A DNA stretch of 24,319 nucleotides from Gemmatimonadota bacterium (GTDB taxonomy: Bacteria; Gemmatimonadota; Gemmatimonadetes; Longimicrobiales; UBA6960). Position 1 is the first letter of the stretch. The number at the start of each line of letters is the position of its first letter. Of this stretch, positions 1 through 8,957 are shown one piece after another. The notes under the pieces were generated by a model. It did not search any database. It saw nothing but the letters and a program-made list of their open reading frames with translations, and had not been told where the DNA came from. The DNA lies in assembly GCA_022564535.1 (NCBI GenBank), contig JADFLD010000002.1, positions 1 to 24,319 on the forward strand, read 5' to 3'. The translations under genes were made by a program, and so were the position numbers.

Positions 1-366
1 ACCCGGAACCGCCACGATCGCGTGGGGGCTCAGGACGTTGATGTGGTTCCGCGACAACGGGTCCGTTCCCCGTTTGCCGCTCAGAGGTAGATGCGTATGG
101 ATCGGTAGCTCGACCCATTCGTTGGGGTAGCCGTCCTTGGGTCGGCCTGCGACGACACCGCAAGGAATTACGCCGATCACCAACCCTTGTCGATTCGGAG
201 TGCGGTGGAAGGCGCGGCTCACCGACTCCATGACCCCCTGCCCCCCTCCCGTCAGAAGGTGGGCCCCGAGCTCTGCAATCCCTACGCCCAGAGCAGAAGC
301 TCGCTCTTCGTGAAATGAGCTGGCGGAGCCCAGGACCCCTACGATCGGAAGGCGGATTCGTCTCAA
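1..366 (-). CDS. LOG/SLOG-family protein (TIGR00725-like), partial
   Basis: The minus strand is open from a TTG at 366 to the window edge, giving 122 residues; the C-terminus lies outside the window. After a short start comes a Rossmann-type beginning (LPIVGVLGS), then a glycine-rich turn (LLTGGGQGVMESVSRAF), then YPNEWV and SRNHINVLSPHAIVAVPG near the edge. This order is that of the LOG/SLOG nucleotide-binding fold, in which the next expected motif is GGxGT. LOG proteins include cytokinin-riboside phosphoribohydrolases and uncharacterised TIGR00725 proteins; the latter look closer, but substrate cannot be told from this fragment. No ATG or GTG exists between the in-frame stop at 421-423 and the conserved start of the fold, so TTG is chosen by elimination. 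Confidence 0.8.
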   Translation of the reverse strand, partial: MRRIRLPIVGVLGSASSFHEERASALGVGIAELGAHLLTGGGQGVMESVSRAFHRTPNRQGLVIGVIPCGVVAGRPKDGYPNEWVELPIHTHLPLSGKRGTDPLSRNHINVLSPHAIVAVPG

Positions 367-442
367 GGGTGAAGTCGGTTCCCCCCGGCGGCCCCTGGTT
401 TCCCCATCATGGAAGCCGTGTCAGTAAGGCTCGCATCTTGAG

Positions 443-1117
443 CTACCCTATAGGTAGCAGCGAGCCATCCGACGCCACTTCCCAGCGTGCCTCGAAGGTC
501 GCGTCCTCTTCGAAACGGGCTGTGACGGTGTTGCCGCTCGTGCTGAACCGCACGTAATGCTGCTCGCCCTCGCGCCGGGCCAGCATGACCCCGGGCAGGC
601 GCGCGTCTCCCGGGATCTCGCCCACGACCTCAACATTCCCGTCCATCGACAGCCGTAGGTTCGCGGAGTTCCGCAGCTCGGGGTGGCATTCGCCGCGCCG
701 GGGACACCCGGTCAGGTACAGATAGGAGACGGTGTCTTCGACGAGGCCGCGGACAGACATACTGAAGGATTCCCAAAGACTGTCGGGGGCGGCCTGCTCG
801 GTCAGCATCGAGGCGCTGAACTGCGAGGCGTCGATCAGATACACCCGAGCTCTCCGCTCCAGCACGCGCGCCTTTCCTCCGTCCGGGAACGCGGTGAGGC
901 CAGTGGCCTGTTGGAAGCGCTCGTACTGGATGACGATCAGGGCCCGATAGGAGTCGCCGACCCTGACGATTTGGGATATCGTGGCTCGCTCCTCCTCAGG
1001 CCCGTACGTGCAGGCCGTAACGAGCAAGTATACCAGCAATGAGATGGGCGCTCGGCGTCGCAACCACGACTTTCGAATCTGCGCCAGGAGCAGAAGCGGG
1101 ATCGGGCGGTCAGGCAT
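443..1117 (-). CDS. Putative exported lipoprotein, unknown function
   Basis: This 224-residue protein is not one I recognise. A basic n-region with an RKSWLRRR stretch precedes a hydrophobic segment ending in a lipobox, LVTAC, with the lipidation cysteine at about residue 36, so it is predicted to be membrane-anchored. The rest looks like a soluble beta-rich domain with a second cysteine pair (CPRRGEC) that could form a disulfide outside the cytoplasm. The ATG at 1117 has an AGGGG-like ribosome site upstream. It follows the propeller gene on the same strand by 47 bases and precedes the LOG-family gene by 76 bases, so co-transcription is possible. Confidence 0.6.
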   Translation of the reverse strand: MPDRPIPLLLLAQIRKSWLRRRAPISLLVYLLVTACTYGPEEERATISQIVRVGDSYRALIVIQYERFQQATGLTAFPDGGKARVLERRARVYLIDASQFSASMLTEQAAPDSLWESFSMSVRGLVEDTVSYLYLTGCPRRGECHPELRNSANLRLSMDGNVEVVGEIPGDARLPGVMLARREGEQHYVRFSTSGNTVTARFEEDATFEARWEVASDGSLLPIG

Positions 1118-1149
1118 CGTGTGTCCCCTGGTAGGGCCGCAGCCAAGAC

Positions 1150-1171
1150 ACGTCTAGCGGACGTCTAGCGG
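1150..1171. repeat. Tandem 11-bp duplication at a stop codon
   Basis: ACGTCTAGCGG occurs twice head-to-tail (1150-1160 and 1161-1171). The TAG stop of the propeller gene (1165-1167, minus strand) lies in the second copy, so the duplication adds a second potential stop context. It looks like a simple slippage duplication. Confidence 0.7.
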
Positions 1172-3906
1172 CGATCCCTCCACCACGCGTCCTTCACGAT
1201 CGTCACGGTTCGCTCGTACTCCTGCCCATTCACGGACAGGACGACCCGGTACGTTCCCGCCGCCGCTTCGCTGAACGCGTAACGTATCCGATCGGCGGCC
1301 GAGGGTCCGCCCCGTCCGCCGCGGCCACCACCCCGTCCGCCGCGACCGCCACTGTTCGCCCGCAGGCTATCTTGCTCGGCCTCGGAGCGCTCGATTCGCT
1401 TCTGCATGTCCCACTGGACCGAGTGGATTCCCGCGGTCGTCGTGCCTTCGATGACCGAGATGGGCATCGCGCCCTGGTAGACCGTGAGCGTGACGTCATC
1501 GCTCGCGTCCTCGCGCAGGTAGTAGTAGAGCGACGCCCCAGGCTCCTCGCTTTCTCCCTCGAAGTTCGAGGACGAGTAGGAGGTCCGGTCGGCGGCGATC
1601 CAGCGGACCTCGGCTTCGGGTACGAAGAAATAAGCGTCCTGAGCCAGCACCTCAGGGGTGATCCCGGCGAGCGGCGCGATGTCGAGGATGTAGATGCCGC
1701 GTCCGTGCGTGCCGACGACGAGATCGTCGTCACGCTCCTGGATTTTCATGTCGTGCACCGGCGCGGTCGGCATGTCGAGCTTCAGGCTCGTCCAGTGGCC
1801 TCCGCCATCATTGGAAACCCACACCTGGAACTCGGTCCCGACGAAGAGAAGGTCGGGGTTCACGTGGTGCTCTCGGATCACGTTGACGGGGCCGTTCGGG
1901 AGGTTCGCCGTGATCGATGTCCACGTCTCACCGTAGTCCGTCGTCTTGTACACGAAGGGCCGGAAGTCGTCGTTTCGGTAGCCGGTGTACGTGACATACG
2001 CCGTCCCGAGATCGTGGTGCGATGCCTCGACCCGGCTGACCCAATACTCCGGGTTGTTCGGGATGTTGTCATTGAGGAGTGTCCAGGTCTCGCCCCCATC
2101 CTGCGTGAGCTGCACGTTGCCGTCGTCGGTGCCGACCCAGATTACACCGGCCTTGAGCGGTGACTCGTCGATGGTGCTGATGGTGCCGTACTGGATGTTG
2201 CCGTCGCCGCCCTTGCCGGTCGTCTGCGTGGCGGGGTCGTTCTTGCTCAGGTCCGGGCTGATGACCTCCCAGCTTTCGCCCCGGAACTCGGAGCGCATGA
2301 GTTTGTTGCCGGCGTGGAAGATGACGTCGCAGTCGTGCGGAGAGACCAGGATCGGCGCGTTCCAGTTGTACCGCATGTCGTCGTCGTCGTAACGAATGCC
2401 CTTACGTTCGCCCGTCCACAGGTCGAGGCGTCCGATCGGGCCGAACTGCGACTCGTTATAGATGAAGCGGTTGGTGCATGTCTCGATGACGTTGTACATG
2501 CCGTCGCCGCCGCCTACCCGTTCCCACGTTTCGAATCGGAGCGGGCCGCCGGCCGGGTTGGTGTTGTATCCCATCGCCGAGCCGTTGTCCTGCAGGCCAC
2601 CGGCGACCCGGTACGGACGGGAGTCGTCGACGCCGATCGAATAGAATTGCGCGAGGGATTGGAAGTCGGGGTGATACCAATTCTCGCCACCGTCGTAGGT
2701 GATTCCCATGCCGTGATCGTATCCGAGAATCATGTGGTCCGAGTTGTCCGGATCGATCCACAGCGAGTGATCGTCGCCTCCGAAGCCGAGCGGCCGTCGA
2801 TCCCACGTCTCTCCGCCGTCCGAGGTGCCCCATGACGATGACGACAGGACGTGGACCTTGTCGGGGTCGTTCGGGTCGATGATGATCTGACCGTAGTAGT
2901 ACGCGGGTCCGCCCCCGATCGATTCGCCCTCGGGGCTCGCTCGGTTCCAGGTGAGGCCGCCGTCGTTGGAGCGGTAGACCTCCCCCCCGATCATGCCCCG
3001 ACTCGACTCGTGGTCGAGGAGCTCTTGGCGACGGTCCTCGTCGGACATGTCGGCCTTGTTGGCGTTCTCGATCGTCACGTAGACGATGCTCGGGTCACGC
3101 TCGTAGACGTCGACGCCGATGCGGCCGAGCATACCCTCGGGCAGGCCCTGGCCGATCTGGATCCAGTTGTCTCCACCGTCGGTCGTCTTGTACAGACGGC
3201 TACCCGGTCCGCCGAGGTCGAACGTGTAGGGAAGGCGCACTTTATCGTAGCTGGCGGCGTAGAGCGTGTTCGGGTCGGTCGGGTCCATCACCACGTCGAC
3301 AACGCCGATGCGACGTCCTTCGACCTCGGGGCCGAGCACGCGGCTCCAGCGGCGCCCACCGTTCGTGGACCTGTAGAGTCCGCGCTCGTCGTTCTCGGAA
3401 TACAGATGACCGAGCACGGCGACGTAGACGATGTCCGGGTCGGTCGGGTGGACGACGATGCGCCCGATGTGGTGCGATTCCGGCAGACCCACGTTCGTCC
3501 AACTTTCGCCCTCGTCGGTCGACTTGTAGACGCCGTCACCCCAGTACGAGGAGCGCGAATTGTTCCCCTCTCCGGAACCGAGATACAGGATGCTCGGGTC
3601 GGACGGGGCGACCGCGATCGCGCCGATCGAGAAGACGTCCTCGTCGTCGAAGAGAACCTCGAACGAGATTCCGTTGTTGGTCGTCTTCCACAAATGCCCC
3701 GAGGCGGTCGCGAGGTAGTACGTGTACGGCTGCTGACTTGGGACCGCGATGTCGATGAAGCGCCCACTCTGACGTGTCGGTCCGATCTCTCGGTACTCGA
3801 GGTTCGACAGCAGCTTTTCGTCGAGGTTCTGCGCCGCGACGGGCGACGTCGGAGCGAGGGTGGTGACGACAGCGCTCCAGAGCAGTGCCTGACGAGAAAG
3901 CTTCAT
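1165..3906 (-). CDS. Exported sortilin/VPS10-like BNR beta-propeller protein
   Basis: The protein has 913 residues from the ATG at 3906. It has a Sec signal ending near residue 25 (SPVAAQ), then a large propeller region with about ten Asp-box (BNR) turns of the S/T-x-D-x-G-x-x-W type, such as STDEGESW, TTDGGDNW, SNDGGLTW and TQDGGETW. THGRGIYILD closes the propeller, as in bacterial sortilin-like 'glycosyl hydrolase' proteins. A C-terminal beta domain follows, interrupted by an Arg/Gly-rich linker at about residues 853-867. No sialidase catalytic set is evident, so a binding or scaffold role is as likely as hydrolysis. The ATG overlaps the stop of the upstream peptidase gene as ATGA and has AGGAGG just before it. 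A longer frame to 4014 exists but would put sequence before the signal peptide. Confidence 0.85.
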   Translation of the reverse strand: MKLSRQALLWSAVVTTLAPTSPVAAQNLDEKLLSNLEYREIGPTRQSGRFIDIAVPSQQPYTYYLATASGHLWKTTNNGISFEVLFDDEDVFSIGAIAVAPSDPSILYLGSGEGNNSRSSYWGDGVYKSTDEGESWTNVGLPESHHIGRIVVHPTDPDIVYVAVLGHLYSENDERGLYRSTNGGRRWSRVLGPEVEGRRIGVVDVVMDPTDPNTLYAASYDKVRLPYTFDLGGPGSRLYKTTDGGDNWIQIGQGLPEGMLGRIGVDVYERDPSIVYVTIENANKADMSDEDRRQELLDHESSRGMIGGEVYRSNDGGLTWNRASPEGESIGGGPAYYYGQIIIDPNDPDKVHVLSSSSWGTSDGGETWDRRPLGFGGDDHSLWIDPDNSDHMILGYDHGMGITYDGGENWYHPDFQSLAQFYSIGVDDSRPYRVAGGLQDNGSAMGYNTNPAGGPLRFETWERVGGGDGMYNVIETCTNRFIYNESQFGPIGRLDLWTGERKGIRYDDDDMRYNWNAPILVSPHDCDVIFHAGNKLMRSEFRGESWEVISPDLSKNDPATQTTGKGGDGNIQYGTISTIDESPLKAGVIWVGTDDGNVQLTQDGGETWTLLNDNIPNNPEYWVSRVEASHHDLGTAYVTYTGYRNDDFRPFVYKTTDYGETWTSITANLPNGPVNVIREHHVNPDLLFVGTEFQVWVSNDGGGHWTSLKLDMPTAPVHDMKIQERDDDLVVGTHGRGIYILDIAPLAGITPEVLAQDAYFFVPEAEVRWIAADRTSYSSSNFEGESEEPGASLYYYLREDASDDVTLTVYQGAMPISVIEGTTTAGIHSVQWDMQKRIERSEAEQDSLRANSGGRGGRGGGRGGRGGPSAADRIRYAFSEAAAGTYRVVLSVNGQEYERTVTIVKDAWWRDRR

Positions 3907-6845
3907 GACCCCTCCTGGCTGATCGGTACTTCGTCGCCACCGCGACCCGCGTCGAGGTCGTTCCAGTTCAGGATCGTGTTGAAGCCCAGGAAGAACGTCC
4001 CCTGAGTCTGCCACCTCCAGAACGGTCGGATGGAGAACATCACCACGTGGCCGTCGCCGAGCGACGCGTCCACGACCTGGGCCTTGCCGGCCAACGCTTC
4101 GCCTCCGCCGAGCGTACCGGACAGCAGGATCTGATCGACGTCGCTGGGGAAGCTCAGGATGACACGGGGCCCGTCTTCGTCGTCCCCCCCAAAGCCGAAT
4201 TGACGGGCCAACGAGCGGAACTCGGCCATCTCATCGACGTCGTCTTCCTCGTCCTCGGACTCGTCGTTCTCGGGAATCTCGAATGGGGACAGCTCGGGAA
4301 GGCTCGCCATCGGCGTGGTGTTCTGCCATGGGCTGTTGCCACCACCGCGACCGAATCGGCGGGCGAGGGCGCCGAGCCCACCGTCACCACTGACCGACAG
4401 CACGAGGTCGTTCTTGAAGTACACGGGCAGCTGATCGCCGGGATAGCCGTACGCGATCGGGCTGGTCTTGTCGGATATGATGCCCCGATGGATCGATCCC
4501 GGCGCGATGAGGCCGCTCGGTCTCTCGACGGTCACGCCGGACGTCAGTCCGTATTCGGGGAATATCGCGGACGTCGAGCCCTCGACGAGGAGCGTGCCGC
4601 CTTCCTTCACGAAGTTGGCCAGCTCGACCAATCCCTCGAAGCCCATGCCACCTCGGATGTCGTCGCTCTCGTCGATTCCGCCGAGATTCGGCGTCGCCTC
4701 CGTCTTCTTGTACGGCAGAGGCAGGTCGCCCGTCATCGCGATCCCTCTGACCTGTGCCTGAGCGCTCCCACCGACGTGTGGGAAGATGATGACGTCGTAC
4801 CGTGCCCGGAGATCTCCGTCGCGGAGTTTCTGCTCCGAGAAGTAGTCGTACGGGACCCCGTAGTGGTCGAGTGCGCCCCGGACCCATCCCTCGTCCTGCG
4901 TGCGCCGCCATGCGTGGATGTAGCCGATGCGCGGAACGTCCAGTTCGTGGATGTCGACCTCGGGCATGTCGTTCGTGCCCCAAGCCGAGAGTCCTAATTC
5001 CTCGATACTCGACTCGATGACACTCCGATCTGCGTCCGGGATGATGAATGCCCCGGCGCGGAACTGATGGCCGTCCATCTCGAAGTCCGCCTCGGCGGCG
5101 TGCATCGTGACGTCGGCGTGACGGAAGCGGAACGCCATCAAGTTGTTGTCTGTCGTGTGGTCGACGACGACGATGTCGCCCCCCCCGTCGATCTTGCCCA
5201 TGACGTGCGCGGGTTCGGTGAGGAGCGTCATGTCTGCTTCGAGCACGTCAGAGTCTTCGATTTCGTGCAGCTCGATGTTCCGCATGAGCTGGAAGGTCCA
5301 GCCCGTGTCGTCGTAGGGACGGGGGTTGTTGAGCGAGAACTGCTGCAGCGACAGGTACATGTCCGCCAACGTCCTGAACGGCTGGTCGGCCCGGATGATG
5401 TAGTCGCCCTCCTCGACCTGCACGCCGCCCACCTCGAAGTCGTCATCGGCCCGGTGGATTTCGAGGCCCTGCCTCATGAGCTCGTTGACGGCATCGACCG
5501 CGTCGGCTTGACGACGTTGACCCGCGGGAACGACCCACGCGTTGATCGGCCCTTCTACACCCCGGCGCACGGAGCGCTTGTTCTTCGTCCAGTAGTTGTC
5601 GAGGAAGAGGGCCGCGTGGTCGGCCGTGTACTTGAGTGAGAAGAGGACGCCCGACTGTTGGATGTTGGTGTTGTTTCTGGGGCCCCACTCGATTTCGCTG
5701 AGCGGTGGGTTCGGCCGGAACCATTCCCGGCTCGTGCCGCTATTGCCGACGCGGAGGGTACGCGTCTGCGGGCCGTAGCTCGCGACTTCGTAGAAGCGTC
5801 CGATCGCATTGTGGCTGTGCGCGATCGAGAACATGTAGTTCGGGGTCCATCCGTCGTAGAAGTTGTACGTCCACACGCCAGGCACGTCCCGCTTCGTGAG
5901 TTGGAGGACGTCGTTTTCCGCGAGCATCCACCACTCGGTGATGGTGATCGCGTCGAATGCCTCGTTGTACGGGCCGGTCCCGGTCGACGAGTAGAGGTAG
6001 TTCTGTGCCTCGTGCAGGTCGTGCATGATGATGGGCGCCCACTCGAGCTGCACCGCGTTCACGCTCTTCGTGAGGGCCAGCATCTGGCCTATCGCGTCGC
6101 GGTTGTTGTCGTGCGCGACGTATTTGCCCCAGTACATGAGCGGAAGGCGGGCCTCGCCCTCAGGTCGGTCCTTGTTGAAGTAGTAGGTGTCGACCTGCTT
6201 CTCGCGTCCGTCGACCTCGATGACCGGGGTGATGAAGGTGATGATGTTGTCGCGGATTGTGCTGATGAACTCGGACTCCTGCACGACCAGACGATACGCC
6301 AGCTCCTGCAGCATCTCGGGCCCCCCGGTCTCTGTCGAGTGCATGCCGCTCGTGAGCCAGTAGATCGGCTTCGCCAGCTCGCCGATGAGTTGCTGAGCTC
6401 GTTCCTCGGTGGTGGCGCGCGGGTCGGTGAGCTCCTGCATGTAGCCCTTGTACGCTTCCAGATTCGCGATCGTCTCCTCGTCGGCGATGGCCATGAGGAT
6501 CATCTCACGACCTTCCTCCGTTTGCCCGATCGACCAAACAGTGGCGCGGGGCGACGCTTCGGCTATGGCGCGCAGGTAGCGGTGGATGTCCGCCGCGTAC
6601 GTCAGCTCGTCTGGCATGCCCACGATGCGCCCGTTGAAGTCGAGCGGTGTCGGCACGGTCTCCGATGCCGGCAGGTGATCGACCAACTCCGTCGTGATCC
6701 TGTCGTCCTGCAGATATTCGGCGATGAGGCGGGTGTACTCTTCATCGATGGCTTGATCGCCGCGGGACTGCGCGGATGTGACGGACGGCGTCGCGACGAG
6801 TGCGACGAGCATCGTCCAGCCGAGTCGACGGACGTTGCGGTGCAT
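3903..6845 (-). CDS. Exported M14-family zinc carboxypeptidase-like protein
   Basis: The protein has 980 residues from the ATG at 6845. A Sec signal ends near TSAQS at residue 27. The M14 zinc motif HxxE is visible as H169-S-T-E172 (GMHSTETGG), with later His-bearing segments such as HDLHEAQNYL that could give the third ligand. The C-terminal half resembles a ThuA/GATase1-like beta-alpha domain (YDVIIFPHVGG; FVKEGGTLLVEG) and contains an acidic, disordered tract (ENDESEDEEDD) around 4220-4280. It probably trims extracellular peptides. The reading frame is open up to 7523, but that part lies antisense to the methyltransferase gene and precedes the signal peptide, so the start at 6845 with AGGGGG upstream is preferred. 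The stop overlaps the propeller start, which implies translational coupling. Confidence 0.87.
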   Translation of the reverse strand: MHRNVRRLGWTMLVALVATPSVTSAQSRGDQAIDEEYTRLIAEYLQDDRITTELVDHLPASETVPTPLDFNGRIVGMPDELTYAADIHRYLRAIAEASPRATVWSIGQTEEGREMILMAIADEETIANLEAYKGYMQELTDPRATTEERAQQLIGELAKPIYWLTSGMHSTETGGPEMLQELAYRLVVQESEFISTIRDNIITFITPVIEVDGREKQVDTYYFNKDRPEGEARLPLMYWGKYVAHDNNRDAIGQMLALTKSVNAVQLEWAPIIMHDLHEAQNYLYSSTGTGPYNEAFDAITITEWWMLAENDVLQLTKRDVPGVWTYNFYDGWTPNYMFSIAHSHNAIGRFYEVASYGPQTRTLRVGNSGTSREWFRPNPPLSEIEWGPRNNTNIQQSGVLFSLKYTADHAALFLDNYWTKNKRSVRRGVEGPINAWVVPAGQRRQADAVDAVNELMRQGLEIHRADDDFEVGGVQVEEGDYIIRADQPFRTLADMYLSLQQFSLNNPRPYDDTGWTFQLMRNIELHEIEDSDVLEADMTLLTEPAHVMGKIDGGGDIVVVDHTTDNNLMAFRFRHADVTMHAAEADFEMDGHQFRAGAFIIPDADRSVIESSIEELGLSAWGTNDMPEVDIHELDVPRIGYIHAWRRTQDEGWVRGALDHYGVPYDYFSEQKLRDGDLRARYDVIIFPHVGGSAQAQVRGIAMTGDLPLPYKKTEATPNLGGIDESDDIRGGMGFEGLVELANFVKEGGTLLVEGSTSAIFPEYGLTSGVTVERPSGLIAPGSIHRGIISDKTSPIAYGYPGDQLPVYFKNDLVLSVSGDGGLGALARRFGRGGGNSPWQNTTPMASLPELSPFEIPENDESEDEEDDVDEMAEFRSLARQFGFGGDDEDGPRVILSFPSDVDQILLSGTLGGGEALAGKAQVVDASLGDGHVVMFSIRPFWRWQTQGTFFLGFNTILNWNDLDAGRGGDEVPISQEGS

Positions 6846-6983
6846 AGTGCCCCCTGGCGTGTCTTGGAATCGTGTGGCAGGGCCACCCGGTCGTCGGGTG
6901 GAGCAGTGATAAAAGGACTCCCCAGGCACGTGCGTTGCTGACGTCCTTTTGACATCCTCGCGGATCGAGAGGAGTGTCAAGCT
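6846..6983. promoter_or_regulatory. Divergent control region with hairpin and long dyad
   Basis: The 138 bases between the peptidase and methyltransferase genes hold two symmetric elements. CCACCCG (6883-6889) and CGGGTGG (6895-6901) form a perfect 7-bp stem with a 5-base loop in the peptidase leader. AAAAGGAC (6911-6918) and GTCCTTTT (6943-6950) are perfect inverted arms around a nearly concentric palindrome GCACGTGC (6926-6933). TTGACA at 6949-6954 matches a -35 box for the plus-strand gene, but no convincing -10 box follows. Function is inferred from position and symmetry only. Confidence 0.4.
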
Positions 6984-7664
6984 ATGTCGCACAGCGTACG
7001 GAGGCATCTGCGCCTCGAGATCGACGCCTACGACGAGACGATCCGTCGTTTCATTCCGGCCTACGAGACGATGCTCGCGGTCGCGGCTGACGCGGTCGCG
7101 GCGGTTGGGCCCGACCTCGTGGTGGACCTCGGATCGGGGACCGGTGCCCTCTCGGAAGTGCTGCTCGGGCGGCCGCGTGTCGGGGTCGTCGAGCTGCTCG
7201 ACGTCGACTCGGAGATGATGGATCAGGCGCGGCGACGGCTCAGGCGTTTCGGGGAACGCGTTCGTTTCACCCTGCGCTCCTACGACGAGCCGTTTCAGCC
7301 GTGTGACGCATTCGCGGCGTCGCTCTCCCTCCATCACGTCGCGACGCTCGAGGCCAAGTCGGCGCTCTATTCCCGGGTATTCGACGCGCTGCGCCCCGGG
7401 GGTGTCTTCGTCAACGCCGACGCGAACATGCCGACCGACCGGACCGAGCGAGATCGACTCTTTCGATATTGGGCCGACCACCTCGTGGCATCGGGAATCT
7501 CCGAGGATCGGGCCTGGCGGCACTTCGACGAGTGGGCCGAGGAGGACACCTACCTGCCGTTGGACGCGGAACTCGAGGCGCTGGCTCAGTTAGGCTTCGA
7601 GGCGGACCGCGTGTGGAGCGATGGGCCGATCGGCGTCGTGGTGGCCAAAAGGCCGGAGGCGTGA
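6984..7664 (+). CDS. Class I SAM-dependent methyltransferase
   Basis: The protein has 226 residues. Motif I is VVDLGSGTGAL (residues 46-56), followed by an acidic strand end (LLDVDSEMM), a motif IV-like DAFAASLSLHHV and a post-motif LRPGGVFVNAD, the usual order in Rossmann-fold methyltransferases of the Methyltransf_11/25 type. The ATG has a GAGAGGAG ribosome site about 10 bases upstream. There is no signal peptide, so it is cytoplasmic. The substrate is not predictable. It is the only plus-strand gene in the left half and is flanked by exported hydrolases without obvious functional link. Confidence 0.85.
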   Translation: MSHSVRRHLRLEIDAYDETIRRFIPAYETMLAVAADAVAAVGPDLVVDLGSGTGALSEVLLGRPRVGVVELLDVDSEMMDQARRRLRRFGERVRFTLRSYDEPFQPCDAFAASLSLHHVATLEAKSALYSRVFDALRPGGVFVNADANMPTDRTERDRLFRYWADHLVASGISEDRAWRHFDEWAEEDTYLPLDAELEALAQLGFEADRVWSDGPIGVVVAKRPEA

Positions 7665-7853
7665 GCCGGGGTCTTCAGAAGACGAGGAGTCGGCTGTTCC
7701 AACTCGAGGCCGAGTCGATGCGGTTCGCGACCGACGGGTCGAGGCGCTCCTCCAGAGCTAACTCAAATAGCCATCACGGCGACTGCCGTGGCCAGAAAGG
7801 GTCCAGTCAAAGGTCGAGTCTCCAACGCGAAGCGTCCGGGACGTCGGAGGCAG
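7665..7853. other. Convergent intergenic region with a short hairpin
   Basis: These 189 bases lie between the converging methyltransferase and acetamidase-like genes. The only structure I see is CACGGC (7775-7780), loop GACT, GCCGTG (7785-7790). There is no T-run on either side, so it is at best a weak shared terminator. No conserved ORF is apparent. Confidence 0.35.
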
Positions 7854-8825
7854 TCACCTCGGTAAGTGCTTCTTCGGGAACTTCGCGACCACAGTGTAGA
7901 TGGGGTCGACGATGTTGCCGATCGTTGTCTCGCCGAGCTGGCCGACGAGCATGTACGCGTCCCACTTTCCGAAGCCGTAATCTTCCACGAGCCATTCGAT
8001 CAGCTCGACGTGCGCGAGACGGAAGGCGTCGATGAGGGGTCGGGCGCTGCCGGCGACCATGATGTGGGTGGCGTCTTCCAAGCGAGGCCAATCGATGGTC
8101 TTGTCTTTGATGACGTCCACCTTGAGCGTCACGTCCATCGACGTCTCGAGACCCGTACCGCCGACCTCACCTTCTCCCTGGCGGGCGTGGCCGTCCCCGA
8201 AGTAGAAATAGGCGCCGTCATTGAAGATCGGCAGGTAGACCACGGTGCCCTCGCGCACCTCGGGCACATCCATGTTTCCGCCGAAGTTTCCAGGCCACAG
8301 GCCGGAGAACGCTTCCTCGTTGGCCGGCGCGACGGCGATGCGGCCGAGCATGGGCCGGAGCTCAATCGTTATCTCCGACATCTCCGAGTCTGGGAGATTG
8401 ACCGTGCCGGTCATCGCTTCGGCGTCCAGCCTCCACTCGTATCGCCGCGCTTCGATCGGGTCGTTGAGTAGCCTGAGTCGGGCGTCGGTCGCGAGTCCAC
8501 CGAAGTCCGAGTACAGCTGCGCGGCGGCGAGGTCGTGGTTCGGCTGAACGCGAATGATCTCGATGCGAAGAACGTCGTTCGTGGTCGCTCCCTCGACGTA
8601 GAACGGACCGACCTCGCCCGGAAACGCGCCACCACCCGGATCGTAGTAGCTGCCATGCATCGTGCGCGAAATGATCACGGTGCCGGATGTTATGGTCGCC
8701 ACGGGTTCCCGGACGGCGAACGTCGGGTATCCGATGGTCGGCTCGAAGCGGAGGGTGTCCTGGGCGGCGAGCGAAAATGCCGATCCGAAGAAAGCGGCGG
8801 GGAGAATGAGGGTCCGGATCCTCAC
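7854..8825 (-). CDS. Exported acetamidase/formamidase family protein
   Basis: The protein has 323 residues from a GTG at 8825, chosen because GGAGGA lies just upstream and the translation then begins with a good Sec signal (to about AAQ, residue 22). A frame extension to 8912 would hide the signal. Family signatures are FPGEVGPFYVEGA followed by a D-x-L strand (residues 68-86), GNFGGNMD (179-186) and YFGDGHARQGEGE (208-220), all characteristic of the FmdA_AmdA fold that hydrolyses formamide or acetamide to ammonia and acid. Known members are usually cytoplasmic, so an exported one may act on other amides. It follows the glycosylasparaginase gene by 132 bases on the same strand. Confidence 0.85.
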   Translation of the reverse strand: MRIRTLILPAAFFGSAFSLAAQDTLRFEPTIGYPTFAVREPVATITSGTVIISRTMHGSYYDPGGGAFPGEVGPFYVEGATTNDVLRIEIIRVQPNHDLAAAQLYSDFGGLATDARLRLLNDPIEARRYEWRLDAEAMTGTVNLPDSEMSEITIELRPMLGRIAVAPANEEAFSGLWPGNFGGNMDVPEVREGTVVYLPIFNDGAYFYFGDGHARQGEGEVGGTGLETSMDVTLKVDVIKDKTIDWPRLEDATHIMVAGSARPLIDAFRLAHVELIEWLVEDYGFGKWDAYMLVGQLGETTIGNIVDPIYTVVAKFPKKHLPR

Positions 8826-8957
8826 GAGTGCGGTCCTCCGGGACAGAGATGGAAGAGTCACAATGTGAGGAGTCCGTACCGCAGGTGCGAGCCCGATCGC
8901 GCGCGGGCACACGGCGCTACGCTGAGGAATGCCTCACCGTTCGTTTCCGTCGTGTGC

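Noticed and set aside
1306..1350. Short repeated GC-rich units suggesting a DNA repeat array
   Set aside because: They are Gly/Arg codon runs inside the propeller gene, not a CRISPR or other repeat array; no spacers exist.
2851..4005. 384-residue plus-strand open frame opposite the propeller gene
   Set aside because: It is Val/Arg/Asp-rich, has no family motif, and is antisense to a clear BNR propeller; such frames are common in GC-rich DNA.
5658..6941. 427-residue plus-strand open frame opposite the M14 peptidase
   Set aside because: It is an antisense shadow of a gene with signal peptide and zinc motif, with no recognisable domain of its own.
6949..6954. Perfect TTGACA as a -35 box for the methyltransferase
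   Set aside because: No acceptable -10 box lies 16-18 bases downstream and the ribosome site occupies that place; it may simply adjoin the dyad arm.
6846..7523. N-terminal extension of the M14 peptidase frame by 226 residues
   Set aside because: It lies antisense to the methyltransferase and would bury a good Sec signal; the ATG at 6845 has its own ribosome site.
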